The notes under the pieces were generated by a model. The model saw only the letters and a list, made by a program, of their open reading frames with translations, searched no databases and had not been told where the DNA came from. Positions 17,887-28,244 of a DNA stretch of 64,000 nt are shown one piece after another. The stretch's first letter is position 1; each line of letters begins with the position of its first letter. The position numbers and the translations under genes were made by a program. This DNA comes from Marinimicrobium sp038419845. GTDB lineage: Bacteria > Pseudomonadota > Gammaproteobacteria > Pseudomonadales > Cellvibrionaceae. The stretch lies in the NCBI RefSeq assembly GCF_038419845.1, contig NZ_JBCAQT010000010.1, positions 120,833 to 184,832 of the forward strand, given 5' to 3'.

Positions 17887-19518
17887 ATGATCCCATTCAG
17901 TGGTCTCGACTGGGCGGTTCTCGCTCTGTTCTTCGTCATCTTACTCGGGGTCGTCGTCTGGTCCTTCATGGAGAAGGAAAAAGACACGGCCGATTACTTT
18001 CTCGCGGGTCGCAATGCGGGCTGGTTGGTAATCGGCGCCTCAATATTCGCCTCCAATATCGGTTCCGAACACCTGGTCGGCCTCTCCGGCGCCGGCGCGC
18101 AGACGGGCATGGCAATGGCCCACTGGGAGCTGCAGTCCTGGATTATCATCATCCTCGGCTGGGTCTTCGCGCCCTTCTACTGGAGCGCCAAGGTCTACAC
18201 CATGCCCGAGTTTCTGGAGCGTCGGTATTCCAGCAGTTCGCGCACCTTCCTGTCCTTCATCTCGCTGGTCAGTTACGTTCTGACCAAGGTCTCGGTCACG
18301 GTCTACGCCGGCGGCGTGGTACTGAAGACCGTCCTGGGCATTGACACCCTCTGGGGTATCGACTTCTTCTGGATTGCGGCGATGAGTCTGGTACTGATCA
18401 CCGGCCTCTACACCGTCGCTGGCGGCATGAAGGCGATTCTGGTGACCTCAGTGATCCAGACACCCATCCTGATTTTCGGCTCTCTGGTCATTCTGTTTGT
18501 GGGTCTGGACAAGGTCGGCGGCCTGGCCGAGCTGGAGCGTATCAACGGCGAGCGCATGAGCCTGATGCGCCCCATGGATGACCCGGAATTCCCCTGGCTG
18601 GGCGTGGTCTTCGGCTCAGTGATCATCGGCTTCTGGTACTGGTGTACGGACCAGTACATTGTGCAGCGGGTACTGACCGCCAAGGGCATCCAGGCCGCGC
18701 GCCGGGGTACCATCTTCGCCGGCTACCTGAAGCTGCTGCCGGTATTCATCTTCCTGTTTCCGGGCATGATCGCCTACGCTCTGCACACCCAGGGCACCAT
18801 CAACCTCGAGAGTGCCGACCAGGCCTTCGCAACTCTGGTCACCGAGCTGCTGCCCTCGGGCATCAAAGGCATTGTGATCGGCGGTCTGATCGCGGCCCTG
18901 ATGAGCTCGCTGGCCTCGCTGTTCAACTCTTCGGCCACGCTGTTCACCATCGACTTCTATAAGAAGTACAAGCCTGAATCCAGCGAACAGCATCTGGTGA
19001 AAATCGGCCGCTACGCCACCATCGCCGTGGTCGCACTGGGCGTTCTCTGGATCCCGGTCATGCAGCTGATTGCCGATGTGCTCTATGAGTACCTGCAGTT
19101 GGTGCAGTCTCTGATCGCACCGGGTATCGCCGCCGTCTTCCTGCTGGGTGTGTTCTCCCGGCGCATTACTCCCACGGCCGGTTTCGTCGGCCTGGTGGCC
19201 GGCTTCGTGCTGGGCATGTCACGCCTGGTGTTGACGATAATGGAAGACAGCCTGACTCCCGGCACTTTCCTGTATGGCGTGGTGGATATCAACTGGCTGT
19301 ACTTCTGCTCGTATCTGTTTGCGATAGTGACGCTGCTGGTGATCGCTGTGAGCTTCTTCACCAAGCAGGCCAGTGATGAGCAGGTGTTAGGCTTGACCTA
19401 CGGCACCATCAGCAAAGAGCAGCGCGCAGAGATCCGCGCGGGCATCGACAAGTGGGATATCATCCACACCGTCATCATTCTGGGTATTACCGCCGCGATC
19501 TATATTCGCTTCTGGTAA
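17887..19518 (+). CDS. sodium/solute symporter (SSS family), sugar-type
   Basis: A 543-residue Na+-coupled symporter of about 14 membrane helices. The N-terminal ADYFLAGRNAGWLVIGASIFASNIGSEHLVGLSG region and the LASLFNSSATLFTIDFYKKY segment match the SGLT/vSGLT branch of the SSS family, which takes up sugars or inositols; 543 residues is also the length of vSGLT. It converges on the GH43-mutarotase gene, which supports a monosaccharide substrate such as arabinose or galactose. That assignment is inference. Upstream (17700-17886) is only a promoter region with a TATGATAAT-like -10. A terminator follows 40 bp after the stop. Confidence 0.88.
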   Translation: MIPFSGLDWAVLALFFVILLGVVVWSFMEKEKDTADYFLAGRNAGWLVIGASIFASNIGSEHLVGLSGAGAQTGMAMAHWELQSWIIIILGWVFAPFYWSAKVYTMPEFLERRYSSSSRTFLSFISLVSYVLTKVSVTVYAGGVVLKTVLGIDTLWGIDFFWIAAMSLVLITGLYTVAGGMKAILVTSVIQTPILIFGSLVILFVGLDKVGGLAELERINGERMSLMRPMDDPEFPWLGVVFGSVIIGFWYWCTDQYIVQRVLTAKGIQAARRGTIFAGYLKLLPVFIFLFPGMIAYALHTQGTINLESADQAFATLVTELLPSGIKGIVIGGLIAALMSSLASLFNSSATLFTIDFYKKYKPESSEQHLVKIGRYATIAVVALGVLWIPVMQLIADVLYEYLQLVQSLIAPGIAAVFLLGVFSRRITPTAGFVGLVAGFVLGMSRLVLTIMEDSLTPGTFLYGVVDINWLYFCSYLFAIVTLLVIAVSFFTKQASDEQVLGLTYGTISKEQRAEIRAGIDKWDIIHTVIILGITAAIYIRFW

Positions 19519-19555
19519 TCACCCCGGAGGCAGGGATTGCCTCGATGCAATAATC

Positions 19556-19588
19556 AAAAACGGCTCACCAGTGGTGGGCCGTTTTTTT
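19556..19588. terminator. bidirectional Rho-independent terminator after the symporter
   Basis: AACGGCTCACC pairs with GGTGGGCCGTT across a 3-nt loop (one G-T wobble). It has five A before and eight T after, so it should work for the plus-strand symporter and could also act on the minus strand. Confidence 0.85.
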
Positions 19589-19702
19589 TGCACCGCAGTA
19601 GGGAGGAAGATTAATTGGAGCTTCGCATTGGGGTGCACCGACTCCGCGGTTGCCAGATTGACGTCAATGGGAGCTAGCACGCTCTGGCCCCTCCCTGAAG
19701 TT

Positions 19703-19819
19703 ACGTAGGGCGGATAAGCGTCAAGCGCATCCGCCATAAATACACGCGACGCCACCGCCCGGCCCATTCAGTTGTGTAGGGCAGGTAAGCGGAAGCGCCA
19801 CCTGCCGTAAATACACAAT
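19703..19819. repeat. two direct copies of a REP-like palindromic repeat
   Basis: 19703-19748 and 19774-19819 share the pattern GTAGGGCRGRTAAGCG, a short spacer, then the complementary arm GCGCCACCTGCC or GCGCATCCGCC and a TAAATACAC tail. Start-to-start spacing is 71 bp and part of the flank (TTCAGTT) is also repeated; a further partial flank (GTTCAGGGGTAGG) occurs near 19846. Each unit folds into a hairpin. This is typical of dispersed intergenic REP/BIME-type elements of gammaproteobacteria. Confidence 0.75.
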
Positions 19820-19919
19820 ATGCCGCACCTTTTCACGTCCGGTCCGTTCAGGGGTAGGTCGTACGAGCTTTGTAGATTGGACCGTGCCGGACGTATTGTT
19901 GGGAAATCGGCACCACCCT

Positions 19920-19955
19920 TTGCGGCAGGTGCGCTGTCGCTTACCAGCCCTACAG
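19920..19955. repeat. third REP-like unit, inverted
   Basis: Read on the minus strand this is CTGTAGGGCTGGTAAGCG followed by ACAGCGCACCTGCCGC, the same unit as at 19774 but in opposite orientation. Direct plus inverted copies in one intergenic space resemble a BIME. Confidence 0.7.
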
Positions 19956-20010
19956 TTACACTGGAGGGAACAGAACCCGCTATTTCTAGCACCGTCTAAC
20001 TCGGCACCAG

Positions 20011-20171
20011 CGGCGACAGGGTAAACACCTGTGAGACCGTCTGCGGCCCTGGACGCCCCACATGGATGTGGGAAGTGTCCCGAAGCGCCGGGAGCGCGAA
20101 GGGGACCGGCCGCAGACGAGCCTACATGAACGTACTCGTGGCGTGTCTCACAGGTGTTTACCCTGTCGCCG
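20011..20171. repeat. 161-nt structured element with perfect 27-bp terminal inverted repeats
   Basis: 20011-20037 (CGGCGACAGGGTAAACACCT and seven more bases) is the exact reverse complement of 20145-20171. Just inside, CGTCTGCGGCC (20038-20048) pairs with GGCCGCAGACG (20108-20118). Nested hairpins follow: CCCACAT/ATGTGGG around 20058-20073, GTCCC/GGGAC with an inner GCGC/GCGC, and ACGAG/CTCGT at 20116-20139. There is no convincing reading frame. It could be a non-autonomous mobile repeat or a folded RNA; the sequence does not decide. I recall related CATGGATG-type repeats in marine gammaproteobacteria but cannot name the family. Confidence 0.75.
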
Positions 20172-20201
20172 CACTCTCTAGTGGCACCTATAAGCCACCC
20201 A

Positions 20202-20240
20202 CAAAAAAACCGCCCAACGTTATTCACGCTGGGCGGTTTT
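20202..20240. terminator. bidirectional terminator between symporter and GH43-mutarotase
   Basis: AAAACCGCCCA (20206-20216) pairs with TGGGCGGTTTT (20230-20240), with seven A on the left and four T on the right. On the minus strand the hairpin is followed by a T run, so it should end the GH43-mutarotase transcript 29 bp past its stop. Confidence 0.9.
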
Positions 20241-20268
20241 CAAAGAGCCATCAATTCAGAGCTACAGA

Positions 20269-22452
20269 TTACTCAGCGCTGAACCGGAAACTCATGCTGG
20301 TTTCATACACATCGCCCGGCTCCAGAATCGTGCTCGGGAAATCCGGCTGATTGGGTGAATCCGGGAAATGCTGCGGCTCCAGACAGAAACCCGAGTGCAA
20401 CTCATAACTCTGGCCCTTGCCCTCAAGTGAACCATCCAGGAAATTGCCCGAGTAGAACTGGATCGCCGGCTCCTCCGTCAGAACCTCCAGCACCCGACCG
20501 GTATCGGGCTCATAGGCGCGGGCCGCGAGGAACATCCCCTCATCGGACTCGCGCGACAGCACAAAGTTGTGGTCAAAGCCACCGCCGACACGCTCCAGCT
20601 GCGGATGGTCCGCATCGATATCCTCACCAATGGGCTTCGGCTCGGTGAAATCCAGAGGCGTGCCCTCGACCGGCGCCAGCTCACCAACGGGAATCAGCCC
20701 CTCATTGACCGGGGTATAGCGATCGGCATTGATCTCCAACTCGTGATCGAGAATCGTGCCCTCACCTTCCAGATTGAAATAGGTGTGCTGGGTCAGATTC
20801 ACCGGCGTGGCCTTATCGGTCACCGCATGGAACTCGGTGAGAATCGCATTATCATCGGTCACCACATAGTGCGTGGTCACTTCCAGATTGCCCGGGTAAC
20901 CCTGATCGCCGTCTTCACTGAGCAGAAACAGCTCCACCGCCAGACCGCGCTCGTCGGACACGAACTTCGCATCCCACAGCTTTTTGTCAAAACCGACCAC
21001 ACCGCCATGCAGGTGGTTGTCGCCATCGTTCTGGTCCAGCTCGTACACCTCACCGTCCAGCTCGAAACGACCGCCGGCAATACGGTTACCGTAGCGGCCG
21101 ATCAGAGCGCCGAAGTACGGAGGGTTCTGTTCCAGGTACTCTTCCAGGGTGTCAAAACCCAGAACCACATCGCCCATCTCGCCATCGCGATCCGGGGTTT
21201 TCAGATGGGTGATGATGCCGCCGTAGTTCATCAGTTTGGCTTCCATACCCTGACCATTGTTCAGGGTAAACAGCGTCACTTCGCCCCCATCGGGTAGCTC
21301 ACCGAAGGACTGCTTGTTGATGAAAGCACGACCGTACTCGGACTCGGCTTCCGTCGTCCCGGTCGCAGATTCTTCGCCCACGTGATAGTTATCGTCGCGA
21401 TCCTGGTGGAACACCGGGAACCCCTCGGAATCCCAATCGAGCTTGCGCACCCGGGCGTGACGGTTCGGATCGGTCAGGGGCGAGCCCTTCAGCTCCTTGT
21501 AGCTGCGGGCATGGTAAACCAGCAGGTCGGTCTCGCCATCTTCAGCCACTGTGAAGCTGCTGTGGCCGGGGCCATAGCGATCCAGCTCCGGGTTGCTGTG
21601 AAACACCGGCTCGGGCGATTTCTTCCAGGAGCCCTCGTCCATCAGGTCGGCGTCCGCATCCGCCCACAACAGACCTATGGCGTAGTTGTGGTCCGTGGCG
21701 CTGGCCGAATAGGTGATGAAAATACGGCCGTTGCGCTTGATCACCGACGCGCCTTCGTTGACTTCGTGGCCGACTCTTTCCCAGTCCAGCTCGGGCTCGG
21801 TGAGGGTGATCACCGGCTCCTTGATTGAGGTGGGGCTGTCCATCTCGGCCATATACAGTGCCGAGTTATAGCGCCCCTCCGGGTCACCCTGGGCCCACAC
21901 CAGATATCGGGTGTCGTTATGACTGAAGGTGGTGGCGTCCAGCGCGAAGCTGTCCCAGGGCGTTTCAATCTGCCCTTCTTCTTTCCACTCACCGGTCATG
22001 GGATTGTCGCTGTCATTGGACAGCACGTGCATCCGGATGCGGAAAGGCTGGTCGGAATCGCCCAACGCCACATGGACGTACCAGACGCCGTCAATCCGAT
22101 GCAGCTCCGGTGCCCAGACGTTCCCGCCTTTGGGGCCCTCGTCCGGCCGTTCCCAGATCACCTTGGGCTCGGCATCGGCCAGGCCGTTCAGGGTGGAGGC
22201 TTCGAGCAGCTCGATCCGGTCAAACTCCGGCGCGGTGGAGATAAAATAGTAGTGACCGTCTTCGGTCCGGTGAATCCAGGGGTCGGCCCCGAACTCCACC
22301 AGGGGCACCTGGTATTCGGGCAGTGAGTCCCGCTCGGTGGTTTTGGTTTGCCCGGTCTCTTGCCCGGAGTCAGAACAGGCCGCCAGCCCGAGGCCCGCTG
22401 CCGCCAGCAGCCCCCCGGTCAGCCACCCTTTTAGAGAAATCATTGCGCTCAT
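20269..22452 (-). CDS. GH43 glycosidase-aldose 1-epimerase fusion lipoprotein
   Basis: The 727-residue protein begins with a lipoprotein signal (lipobox LAAC, Cys 26). Residues about 45-360 are a GH43 five-bladed propeller, with the likely base Asp in EFGADPWIHR, the second Asp in SFALDATTFSH and the acid Glu in HEVNEGASVIKR. A linker leads to a complete GalM-type mutarotase (about 375-725), with GRYGNRIAGGRF, NHLHGG, the catalytic His in LTQHTYFNLEG and the Glu in GFCLEPQHFPDSP. GH43 enzymes invert the anomer, so the fused epimerase would equilibrate the released sugar, probably arabinose or xylose. The ribosome site is GAAGG. Convergent to a sugar-type Na+ symporter. Exact substrate unknown. 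Confidence 0.9.
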   Translation of the reverse strand: MSAMISLKGWLTGGLLAAAGLGLAACSDSGQETGQTKTTERDSLPEYQVPLVEFGADPWIHRTEDGHYYFISTAPEFDRIELLEASTLNGLADAEPKVIWERPDEGPKGGNVWAPELHRIDGVWYVHVALGDSDQPFRIRMHVLSNDSDNPMTGEWKEEGQIETPWDSFALDATTFSHNDTRYLVWAQGDPEGRYNSALYMAEMDSPTSIKEPVITLTEPELDWERVGHEVNEGASVIKRNGRIFITYSASATDHNYAIGLLWADADADLMDEGSWKKSPEPVFHSNPELDRYGPGHSSFTVAEDGETDLLVYHARSYKELKGSPLTDPNRHARVRKLDWDSEGFPVFHQDRDDNYHVGEESATGTTEAESEYGRAFINKQSFGELPDGGEVTLFTLNNGQGMEAKLMNYGGIITHLKTPDRDGEMGDVVLGFDTLEEYLEQNPPYFGALIGRYGNRIAGGRFELDGEVYELDQNDGDNHLHGGVVGFDKKLWDAKFVSDERGLAVELFLLSEDGDQGYPGNLEVTTHYVVTDDNAILTEFHAVTDKATPVNLTQHTYFNLEGEGTILDHELEINADRYTPVNEGLIPVGELAPVEGTPLDFTEPKPIGEDIDADHPQLERVGGGFDHNFVLSRESDEGMFLAARAYEPDTGRVLEVLTEEPAIQFYSGNFLDGSLEGKGQSYELHSGFCLEPQHFPDSPNQPDFPSTILEPGDVYETSMSFRFSAE

Positions 22453-22519
22453 AATCGATACCTTCGGTCGTTTTTCATTATGGGTGTTATTGGTCAGTTC
22501 ACATTCTACGAAACGCCTT

Positions 22520-22525
22520 ATTATA
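22520..22525 (-). promoter_or_regulatory. candidate -10 box for the GH43-mutarotase gene
   Basis: An exact TATAAT on the minus strand lies 67 bp upstream of the ATG in an AT-rich stretch (GTATTATAATAA). No strong -35 box was found at the normal spacing, so a regulated promoter is possible. Confidence 0.4.
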
Positions 22526-22564
22526 ATACAATAAATCCGTTACGCACCTCTTACGACGATCCTG

Positions 22565-23296
22565 TTACGCCTGAGGGGTCCTGAACAATTCCCGGCTTTT
22601 CAACGGCTTACCGCCCAGCAACGGCTGCAGCATCATCCGGCTGAGGCGTTTGGCGTTGGCCAGCACCCGGGGGTCGGCGAAGTCGGCGCGGGCGCAGGCC
22701 TGAAGGTCGGCACCGCTGAATAACTGCGGAGTAAAGCTCGGGTCCCGGGCGCTGTAGGTGGGAATAAAACCGGCTTCCGGATCAAAACGGTAGAGGGTCT
22801 CGCGATCGATGGGCTCGCCGGTTTCCGCCTCATGGGTAAAGCTGATGCCGTAGCCCAGCGATTCGAGCAGGCGCCACTCGAACTGACGCAGCAGCGGCTC
22901 GGGCGAGCCGGCCGGGTCTGCGCCGTTGCTGGCCAGCGATTCGAGCACCCAGCGGTAGTCTTCAAAAATCCCCGGGTTGGGATCGAGTTCGCCCAGCAGG
23001 CGCACCAGCAGTTCGTTCACGTAAAAACCGCTGTAGAGGGCAATGCCCAGGAGGGTGTGACCGGGACCGTTGGCCTCCACGGCCGTGAGGGTTTTCAGGC
23101 CGCTTTTGCCCTGCAGGGACACCAGCACCGGGGTAAAGGGGTTGAGCAGCGGGCGGCGCTGGCTTTTACCCCGGCGCACGCCCTTGGCGACCGCCCCCAC
23201 CCGGCCCAGGTCGGGCGTGAGCAGATCAAGTAACAGGCTGGTGTCCCGATAGGGGCGGGTGTGCAACACATACGCGGGCTGGAACTCGATGCGCAT
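22565..23296 (-). CDS. recO: DNA repair protein RecO
   Basis: RecO works with RecR (and RecF) to load RecA onto SSB-coated single-stranded DNA. The 243-residue protein has the N-terminal OB fold (AYVLHTRPYRDTSLLLDLLT, with GVRRGKSQRRPLLNPF) and a helical C-terminal domain with FYVNELLVRLL. As in many gammaproteobacteria no zinc-finger cysteines are seen. It follows era by 23 bp in the rnc-era-recO order. The pdxJ gene that often follows is absent; the next gene is the unrelated GH43 lipoprotein. Confidence 0.95.
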   Translation of the reverse strand: MRIEFQPAYVLHTRPYRDTSLLLDLLTPDLGRVGAVAKGVRRGKSQRRPLLNPFTPVLVSLQGKSGLKTLTAVEANGPGHTLLGIALYSGFYVNELLVRLLGELDPNPGIFEDYRWVLESLASNGADPAGSPEPLLRQFEWRLLESLGYGISFTHEAETGEPIDRETLYRFDPEAGFIPTYSARDPSFTPQLFSGADLQACARADFADPRVLANAKRLSRMMLQPLLGGKPLKSRELFRTPQA

Positions 23297-23319
23297 GGAC
23301 GGGCTCCGCTAGTGGGCTG

Positions 23320-24240
23320 CTAGAGGTCGTCGTAACCCAGGCTGCGCAGGGCGCGGTTGTCGTCCGACCAACCGGATTTGATCTTGACCCAGAGCTTGAG
23401 CATGACCTTCTGTTCGAACAGCTTCTCCATGTCGACGCGCGCCTGCTGGCCGATCTGTTTGATACGCTCGCCCTTGTCACCGATCAGGATGCGCTTCTGC
23501 CCATCCCGCTCCACCAGAATCAGGGCGGAGATATGCAGGGTCTTGCCGTCGTCTTTGAACTCTTCAATCTCCACGGCCATCTGGTAGGGCAATTCGTCGC
23601 CCAGTTGCCGGGTGATCTTCTCCCTCACCATTTCGGCGGCCATGAACCGCGAGCTGCGATCGGTCAGTTGATCTTCCGGGTAAAAATGGACACCCTCGGG
23701 CAGACGCTCAATGATCAGATCTTCCAACCGGTCCAGGTTAGTGTTGCGCAGCGCGGACAGGGGGATGATTTCCGCTTTGGGGAAGCGCTCCCCCAGCTTC
23801 TGCAGATGGGGCAGCAGGGTTTCTTTCTGTTCGATTTTATCCACTTTGTTGATGGCCAGGATCAGCGGACACTCGAGGTGTTCCAGACGCTTGGCGACCA
23901 GCTCGTCCTCTTCGGTCCAGACCAGCCGGTCCACCAGAAACACCACCACATCCACATCCTTGATTGCGCTGCTGGCGGCCTGATTCATGTAGCGGTTGAT
24001 CGCCTTGGCTTCGCCCTGGTGCAGACCGGGGGTGTCGACAAAGACGATCTGGGTGTTGCCCTCGGTCTTGATGCCCTGCACATTGTTGCGGGTGGTCTGT
24101 GGCTTGCGCGAGGTAATGCTGACCTTCTGCCCCAGCATATGATTGAGCAGAGTGGATTTGCCCACATTGGGACGCCCCACAATGGCCGCGTAACCGCAAC
24201 GGCTGGGAGTGTCTGTATGCTTTTCAGGGGTGTCGTTCAT
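23320..24240 (-). CDS. era: GTPase Era
   Basis: Era is an essential GTPase that binds the 3' end of 16S rRNA during 30S maturation. The 306-residue product has G1 GRPNVGKST, G3 DTPGLHQG, G4 NKVD and G5 SALR in the N-terminal domain, and a C-terminal KH domain with the ILIGDKGERIKQIG loop. The length is normal (E. coli 301). Its ATG overlaps the rnc stop (ATGA), so translation is probably coupled to RNase III. Confidence 0.98.
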   Translation of the reverse strand: MNDTPEKHTDTPSRCGYAAIVGRPNVGKSTLLNHMLGQKVSITSRKPQTTRNNVQGIKTEGNTQIVFVDTPGLHQGEAKAINRYMNQAASSAIKDVDVVVFLVDRLVWTEEDELVAKRLEHLECPLILAINKVDKIEQKETLLPHLQKLGERFPKAEIIPLSALRNTNLDRLEDLIIERLPEGVHFYPEDQLTDRSSRFMAAEMVREKITRQLGDELPYQMAVEIEEFKDDGKTLHISALILVERDGQKRILIGDKGERIKQIGQQARVDMEKLFEQKVMLKLWVKIKSGWSDDNRALRSLGYDDL

Positions 24241-24950
24241 GGGGTCAACCTTTTACCTTTCGGGGATAGTTCCAGTTTCTGCAGTTTTTCCAGCACTTCG
24301 GCCGCTGCCTCTTTTTCCGCCACCCGGCGACTGTTGGCCCGGGCGCGCGCCGATTCCTTCAGGGAGTCAACGCGACACTCGATGGTGAACCGGTGGGCAT
24401 GGGCTTCGCCTTCGATTTCGACCACCTCGTACTCCGGCAGTGGCAGCTTGTGCGCCTGCATGAACTCCTGCAGACGGGTCTTGGCATCCTTGGCGGGCTG
24501 CTCCAGCGAGAGCGCCTCGAGCCGCTTCTGGTACCAGGCATTGACCCGCTCGGCGCAGACGGTGAAGCCCGACTCCAGATAGATGGCGCCAATCAATGCT
24601 TCCAGGGTATCGGCCAGGATGGAATCGCGCCGGTGACCGCCGCTTTTCATCTCGCCCTCACCCAGACGCAGGCACTCCCCCACTTCAAACTCCCGGGCAA
24701 TTTCCGCCAGGGTTTCACCCTTGACCATCTGCGAACGCAAGCGACTCAGCTGCCCTTCGCGCGCCTCGGGAAAGCGGCGAAACAGCGCTTCGCCGACAAT
24801 AAAGTTCAGAATCGAATCACCCAGAAACTCCAGGCGCTCGTTATTGTGGGCACCGTGACTTCGGTGGGTCAGGGCCAGATCCAGTTGCGCGGGCGCGCGA
24901 AATTCGTAGCCCAACCGCTGTTGTAATCGCTGCTTTAAAAGTTCAGACAC
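24237..24950 (-). CDS. rnc: ribonuclease III
   Basis: RNase III cleaves double-stranded RNA in rRNA and mRNA processing. The catalytic signature NERLEFLGDSILNFIVGEAL (near residue 35) and the downstream DTLEALIGAIYLESG acid are present, followed by a C-terminal dsRNA-binding domain ending AEKEAAAEVLEKLQKLEL. The frame runs up to 24974, but the GTG at 24950 overlaps the DUF4845 stop (TAGTG), has a GGAAGAA ribosome site and matches the usual SELLKQRLQQRLGY N-terminus, giving 237 residues. It is coupled downstream to era. Confidence 0.96.
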   Translation of the reverse strand: MSELLKQRLQQRLGYEFRAPAQLDLALTHRSHGAHNNERLEFLGDSILNFIVGEALFRRFPEAREGQLSRLRSQMVKGETLAEIAREFEVGECLRLGEGEMKSGGHRRDSILADTLEALIGAIYLESGFTVCAERVNAWYQKRLEALSLEQPAKDAKTRLQEFMQAHKLPLPEYEVVEIEGEAHAHRFTIECRVDSLKESARARANSRRVAEKEAAAEVLEKLQKLELSPKGKRLTP

Positions 24951-25354
24951 TATTCTTCCAGGGGCGTGCAGCACTGCTCGGGCGCAGAGCTGTCCAGTTG
25001 ATTGTTGAAACTGAACACCAGATCGATATTGTGAAAGAAATCGACCCGGGTTTCATAGGCAATGGTGATGATAACGCGGCTGGCGCGCCGATCGATATCG
25101 AGGTTCTTTCGGCCCTCGGTGCGCACGTTGTTGACCGTGTAGAACTTGGTCAATTGCGTCCGAATGTCCGTCGATGACACACTGAACAGATCGTCGTTAT
25201 TGCGCGCCAGGGACTTGAGCGCGGACACGATGTAGCGGTTCTCAGCGTAGGGAGGCACCACCTTGAAGGCGGTGAACACAAAAAACACCCCGATCAGGAT
25301 CAGAAACACAAACCCCAGAGTGGTTATCCCGCGTTGCGGTTGCTTGAGCTGCAT
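24950..25354 (-). CDS. DUF4845 domain-containing protein
   Basis: A 134-residue protein with one N-terminal membrane segment (about residues 10-32, TTLGFVFLILIGVFFVFTAFKVV) preceded by a basic pilin-like start (QRGITTLGF), and a small extracytoplasmic domain. It matches the uncharacterised DUF4845 gene that sits between lepB and rnc in Pseudomonas and relatives. The pseudopilin-like N-terminus has suggested a surface role, but function is not established. It overlaps rnc by one base and is 33 bp from lepB. Confidence 0.88.
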   Translation of the reverse strand: MQLKQPQRGITTLGFVFLILIGVFFVFTAFKVVPPYAENRYIVSALKSLARNNDDLFSVSSTDIRTQLTKFYTVNNVRTEGRKNLDIDRRASRVIITIAYETRVDFFHNIDLVFSFNNQLDSSAPEQCCTPLEE

Positions 25355-25387
25355 CCCCTATTCCTCTTTTTGGTTGTTTGAATAACG

Positions 25388-26266
25388 CTATTCAATGGTC
25401 CCCACCCGCTCAAAGCTGGGCAGGCTGAACAGTGAATCCCAGTGCATCCAGATCGCAAAGGCCTTACCGACAATGGCCTCCTCCGGAACATAGCTCAGAT
25501 TGGGTCCGCCGCGATTCAGCTCGTTCCAGCCGCGGCTGTCGTGGCTGCCGTCGCGATTGTCACCCATCATGAAATAGTGCCCTTCCGGGACCTCCCAGGT
25601 GCCCTGACGACTGTAGCGGCCGGGGTTCAGGTGCTTACGGGTGATGTAGGTGTTGTCACCCAGCGTCTCTTCCACAATTCGACTGGGCGGTTGAGCCGAC
25701 GCGTTGGTCTCGACCACTTCCTGCGGCACGGGTTCGCCGTTGATGCTCAGCTGGTGGTCGATGTAGCTGACGGTATCACCCGGCAGGCCAATCACACGCT
25801 TGATGAAATAGGTATCGGGTTGATGCGGCGGAAAGAACACCATCACATCGCCGCGCTCCGGATCGCTTACCGGAATGACTTTGGTATTGAGCACCGGCAG
25901 ACGCAGGCCGTAGGCAAATTTGCTCACCACAATAAAGTCGCCCACTTGCAGGGTCGGCTCCATGGAGCCGGAGGGAATCTGGAACGGCTCGGCGATAAAG
26001 GAACGCAGAACGAACACCAGCGCCAGCACCGGGAAGAACGATTTGGAGTACTCCACCCAGATGGGTTCGTTCGCCGCCGCATTGCGTGCCTCTTCGTAAG
26101 CCTCCCGCTGGTGTTTATCATCGAGCCTGGCGCGCGCAAACTGTTGGTCCACCGCTTCGAGTTTGCGTTTGCGCGGCTTTGACAGCACGAGCCAGTCGTA
26201 CAGCCAGATCAACCCGGTGATAAATACCGCGAGGGTGAGAATCAGCGGCAGGTTAATGCTTTCCAT
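25388..26266 (-). CDS. lepB: signal peptidase I
   Basis: LepB removes Sec and Tat signal peptides at the periplasmic face of the inner membrane. The 292-residue protein has an N-terminal membrane segment (about residues 5-25), a second near 80-95, the catalytic Ser in PSGSMEPTLQVGDF, the catalytic Lys in RGDVMVFFPPHQPDTYFIKRV, and the GDNRDGSHDSRGW box. The length is typical. It lies 10 bp downstream of lepA, the classical lepA-lepB operon. Confidence 0.97.
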   Translation of the reverse strand: MESINLPLILTLAVFITGLIWLYDWLVLSKPRKRKLEAVDQQFARARLDDKHQREAYEEARNAAANEPIWVEYSKSFFPVLALVFVLRSFIAEPFQIPSGSMEPTLQVGDFIVVSKFAYGLRLPVLNTKVIPVSDPERGDVMVFFPPHQPDTYFIKRVIGLPGDTVSYIDHQLSINGEPVPQEVVETNASAQPPSRIVEETLGDNTYITRKHLNPGRYSRQGTWEVPEGHYFMMGDNRDGSHDSRGWNELNRGGPNLSYVPEEAIVGKAFAIWMHWDSLFSLPSFERVGTIE

Positions 26267-26276
26267 GGATCAGTCC

Positions 26277-28076
<1,800 letters not shown>

Positions 28077-28165
28077 TGGGCGTCAAATTCTTAGGTTATG
28101 CGGTTTTCGAAACCGGCGGGGAGTCGGGTGTGGGGACACACCCTGTCGCGCCCCGATGGACGCGG

Positions 28166-28191
28166 ACTGGCCGCCGAGCAAAGCGGCCAGT
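28166..28191. terminator. hairpin between mucD and lepA
   Basis: ACTGGCCGC pairs with GCGGCCAGT over an 8-nt loop (9-bp perfect stem), 53 bp after the mucD stop on the minus strand. There is no T run, so it is a hairpin that may attenuate or protect rather than a proven terminator. A smaller hairpin (GGTGTG/CACACC) lies near 28127-28141. Confidence 0.5.
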
Positions 28192-28244
28192 TTAGCCTAT
28201 TTGTCAAGGCCCGGCTATGGCGCCGGACCTCCCGATGCGCCCTA

